From Gammaproteobacteria bacterium (GTDB lineage Bacteria; Pseudomonadota; Gammaproteobacteria; GRL18): a stretch of DNA of 34,042 nt. The stretch spans positions 1 to 34,042 of the forward strand of contig JADGEK010000044.1 in the NCBI GenBank assembly GCA_016744395.1. Reading direction: 5' to 3'. Position numbers and translations under genes: made by a program. This document shows positions 32,726 through 34,042 of the stretch, in pieces. Positions within the stretch are counted from its first letter, which is position 1, and each line of letters opens with the position of its first letter. Under the pieces are notes generated by a model. The model had not been told where the DNA came from and searched no databases. It saw nothing but the letters and a program-made list of their open reading frames with translations.

Positions 32726-33286
32726 ATGGCTGAAGAATCAAAAGGATTCTGGGCTTCATTACAGGGAATTTTGACTGGTATTGCGGCTATTATTACTGCG
32801 GTTACAGGTCTTTACATTGCGGCTAATAGTGATGGAAACTCGAATGACACTAAGGCTTCAACAGTTGAAACTGTGTCTGAAGTGTCATCTTCAACTCAGA
32901 CAAATGAAGCGGAGATAATTGAGCCAATCCCAATGAGTTCTGGAGCAAAGCCTGTTGATGTTGCTGTCATTATTGAAAATGAAACAAAAAAATACGAACA
33001 ACTGCCAGATTCTGGTTTGGCTGCTTTGGTGGACTGCCAACAATTTCCAACGGTAAATAGTGTTGGGACTTTGATGAGTTGGTCAAATAACTACCATCAA
33101 AAAATCATTGATGCGGGTGATATGGATAAAGATGAATCGCTTAGATCATGCGAAAAGGCAATTGACTATCGTGGTATGGCGCATTGTCAGGCACCTAATG
33201 ATATAGGAATACGTCAGGCGCTCTTTGAAACTCTGAACCTTTGCCGTACAGCTGGCATTGAATGGACTGATGTGAAGAAAAAATGA
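32726..33286 (+). CDS. Membrane-anchored protein of unknown function with four cysteines
   Basis: 186 residues. After a short polar start a single membrane helix lies at about 14-33 (ILTGIAAIITAVTGLYIAA), followed by a Ser/Thr/Glu-rich linker to about residue 90 and a small soluble domain with C104, C142, C154 and C173, enough for two disulfides, which suggests a periplasmic domain. AAAGGA lies ten bases before the ATG. The N-terminal segment KGFWASLQGILTGIAAIITA recurs in otherwise different proteobacterial membrane proteins. No function is recognised. It stands 51 bases before the cytochrome gene on the same strand. Confidence 0.6.
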   Translation: MAEESKGFWASLQGILTGIAAIITAVTGLYIAANSDGNSNDTKASTVETVSEVSSSTQTNEAEIIEPIPMSSGAKPVDVAVIIENETKKYEQLPDSGLAALVDCQQFPTVNSVGTLMSWSNNYHQKIIDAGDMDKDESLRSCEKAIDYRGMAHCQAPNDIGIRQALFETLNLCRTAGIEWTDVKKK

Positions 33287-33337
33287 AGTAAAAGAATACT
33301 GTTTTTTTTAAAACTTATATAAAAATGAGAGCTAACA

Positions 33338-34042
33338 ATGGAAAACATCAACCTTAAAGAATACAAAGTTTGGGATCTGCCCGTTAGAATTTTTCACTGG
33401 ATTAATTTTACTGCCGTGATCAGCCTTATTTTTGTCGGCTTGATTATGCTATACAAGAAAGAATTGGGTATTAGTGCAATTGATGCCAAAATTGCCTTAA
33501 AAGAACTGCATATTATTATTGGCTATGTGTTTGCTGTGAATCTACTGGTTCGGATACTCTGGGGGTTCATTGGTAATAAATATTCTCGATGGTCTTATAT
33601 TTTTCCTGGTAAAGGTTTTATGGAAGAAGTGAAGACTTATAAAGCCTCAATCAAACAAGGTGAAGCGCAACAGTTTATTGGACACAACCCAATGGGGCGT
33701 CTTGCCATAACATTCATTGTATTATTACTGATTACTCTTGGGGTCTCAGGGCTGATTCGAGCGGGTACTGATGTCTATTATCCCCCTTTTGGTTCTTATG
33801 TGGCTCAATACATAGCTGAGCCTGGAGTCGATCCTGATACAATTGTTCCATATAATCCTGCGGGCACAAACACGCAAAAAGCAAATGAGTTGAAGGCATT
33901 TAAAGGGCCATTTGGAAAAGTTCATTTGTATTCTGCTTACGCTCTGATGTTTATTATTCTTCTGCATATTTTCTTTGTTGTTATGACTGAAGTTCGAGAA
34001 GGCGGGGGACTGATCACTGCCATGTTTACAGGTAAAAAAATA
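33338..34042 (+). CDS. Cytochrome b561-type diheme membrane protein (3' end outside the window)
   Basis: 235 codons are open to the end of the window. The product starts KVWDLPVRIFHWINF, typical of cytochrome b561 / Ni-Fe hydrogenase-type b subunits. Four histidines suitable for two b hemes are placed in helices: H20 (RIFHW), H58 (ELHIIIGY), H196 (GKVHLYSA) and H210 (LLHIFFV). Membrane helices lie at about 19-38, 57-76, 122-140 and 198-217. Between helices 3 and 4 is a periplasmic or cytoplasmic loop of about 55 residues. It would carry electrons between the quinone pool and a soluble partner, probably a c-type cytochrome encoded next. Start ATG 33338; no strong ribosome-binding site. Confidence 0.85.
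   Translation, partial: MENINLKEYKVWDLPVRIFHWINFTAVISLIFVGLIMLYKKELGISAIDAKIALKELHIIIGYVFAVNLLVRILWGFIGNKYSRWSYIFPGKGFMEEVKTYKASIKQGEAQQFIGHNPMGRLAITFIVLLLITLGVSGLIRAGTDVYYPPFGSYVAQYIAEPGVDPDTIVPYNPAGTNTQKANELKAFKGPFGKVHLYSAYALMFIILLHIFFVVMTEVREGGGLITAMFTGKKI

Noticed and set aside
1-34042. CRISPR array, tRNA, rRNA or known riboswitch
   Set aside because: No regularly spaced direct repeats, cloverleaf with CCA region or rRNA-like conserved stretch was seen by eye on either strand.

Overview
The window reads as chromosomal DNA of an AT-rich gammaproteobacterium. The evidence is a complete recC-recB-recD operon, a NasT-controlled nitrate ABC transporter behind a sigma-54 type promoter, a TusE/DsrC-family protein and a diheme cytochrome b. 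No rRNA, tRNA, CRISPR array, integrase or intact transposase gene was found. The species cannot be named from this sequence alone, and the DsrC-like protein is only a weak hint of sulfur metabolism.

Left part (1-7540): a decayed cyclase tail, a modular cell-wall hydrolase (GH24 lysozyme + peptidoglycan-binding + C39-like peptidase), small secreted and membrane proteins, a DsrC-family protein without the redox cysteines (RspA type), a DUF547 gene reduced to its two ends, a CDP-alcohol phosphatidyltransferase, and a Cache/HD-GYP c-di-GMP phosphodiesterase with a large insertion in its catalytic domain.

Centre (7600-21463): nrtA-nrtB-nrtD on the minus strand, preceded by the gene of its likely regulator NasT. 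Between nasT and nrtA lies a full regulatory cascade that can be read directly: an NtrC-like palindrome, a -24/-12 promoter, hairpins with A-N-N-G-N-N hexaloops that match the ANTAR target, and an intrinsic terminator whose 5' arm overlaps the last of them. Nitrogen limitation would start transcription, and nitrate through NasT would let it pass the terminator. RecBCD is divergent from nasT, its genes overlap, and all three start with non-ATG codons.

Right part (21464-33290): an accessory region, almost all on the plus strand, of short AT-rich genes without close neighbours: a frameshifted zincin-like gene, small secreted proteins, a lipoprotein, a split membrane protein, a Nudix hydrolase, a class 3 lipase, and broken remnants (Sel1, FG-GAP, an unknown). 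One well-formed integron attC site (31100-31175) with the preceding stop codon inside it, several weaker look-alikes and two copies of a near-perfect palindromic element suggest an old integron-cassette or repeat-driven island with no integrase in view. Inside it are a MASE1-like/EAL phosphodiesterase and a two-gene unit of a small PilC/GspF-like protein coupled to a type IV pilin. The window ends inside a cytochrome b561-type gene.
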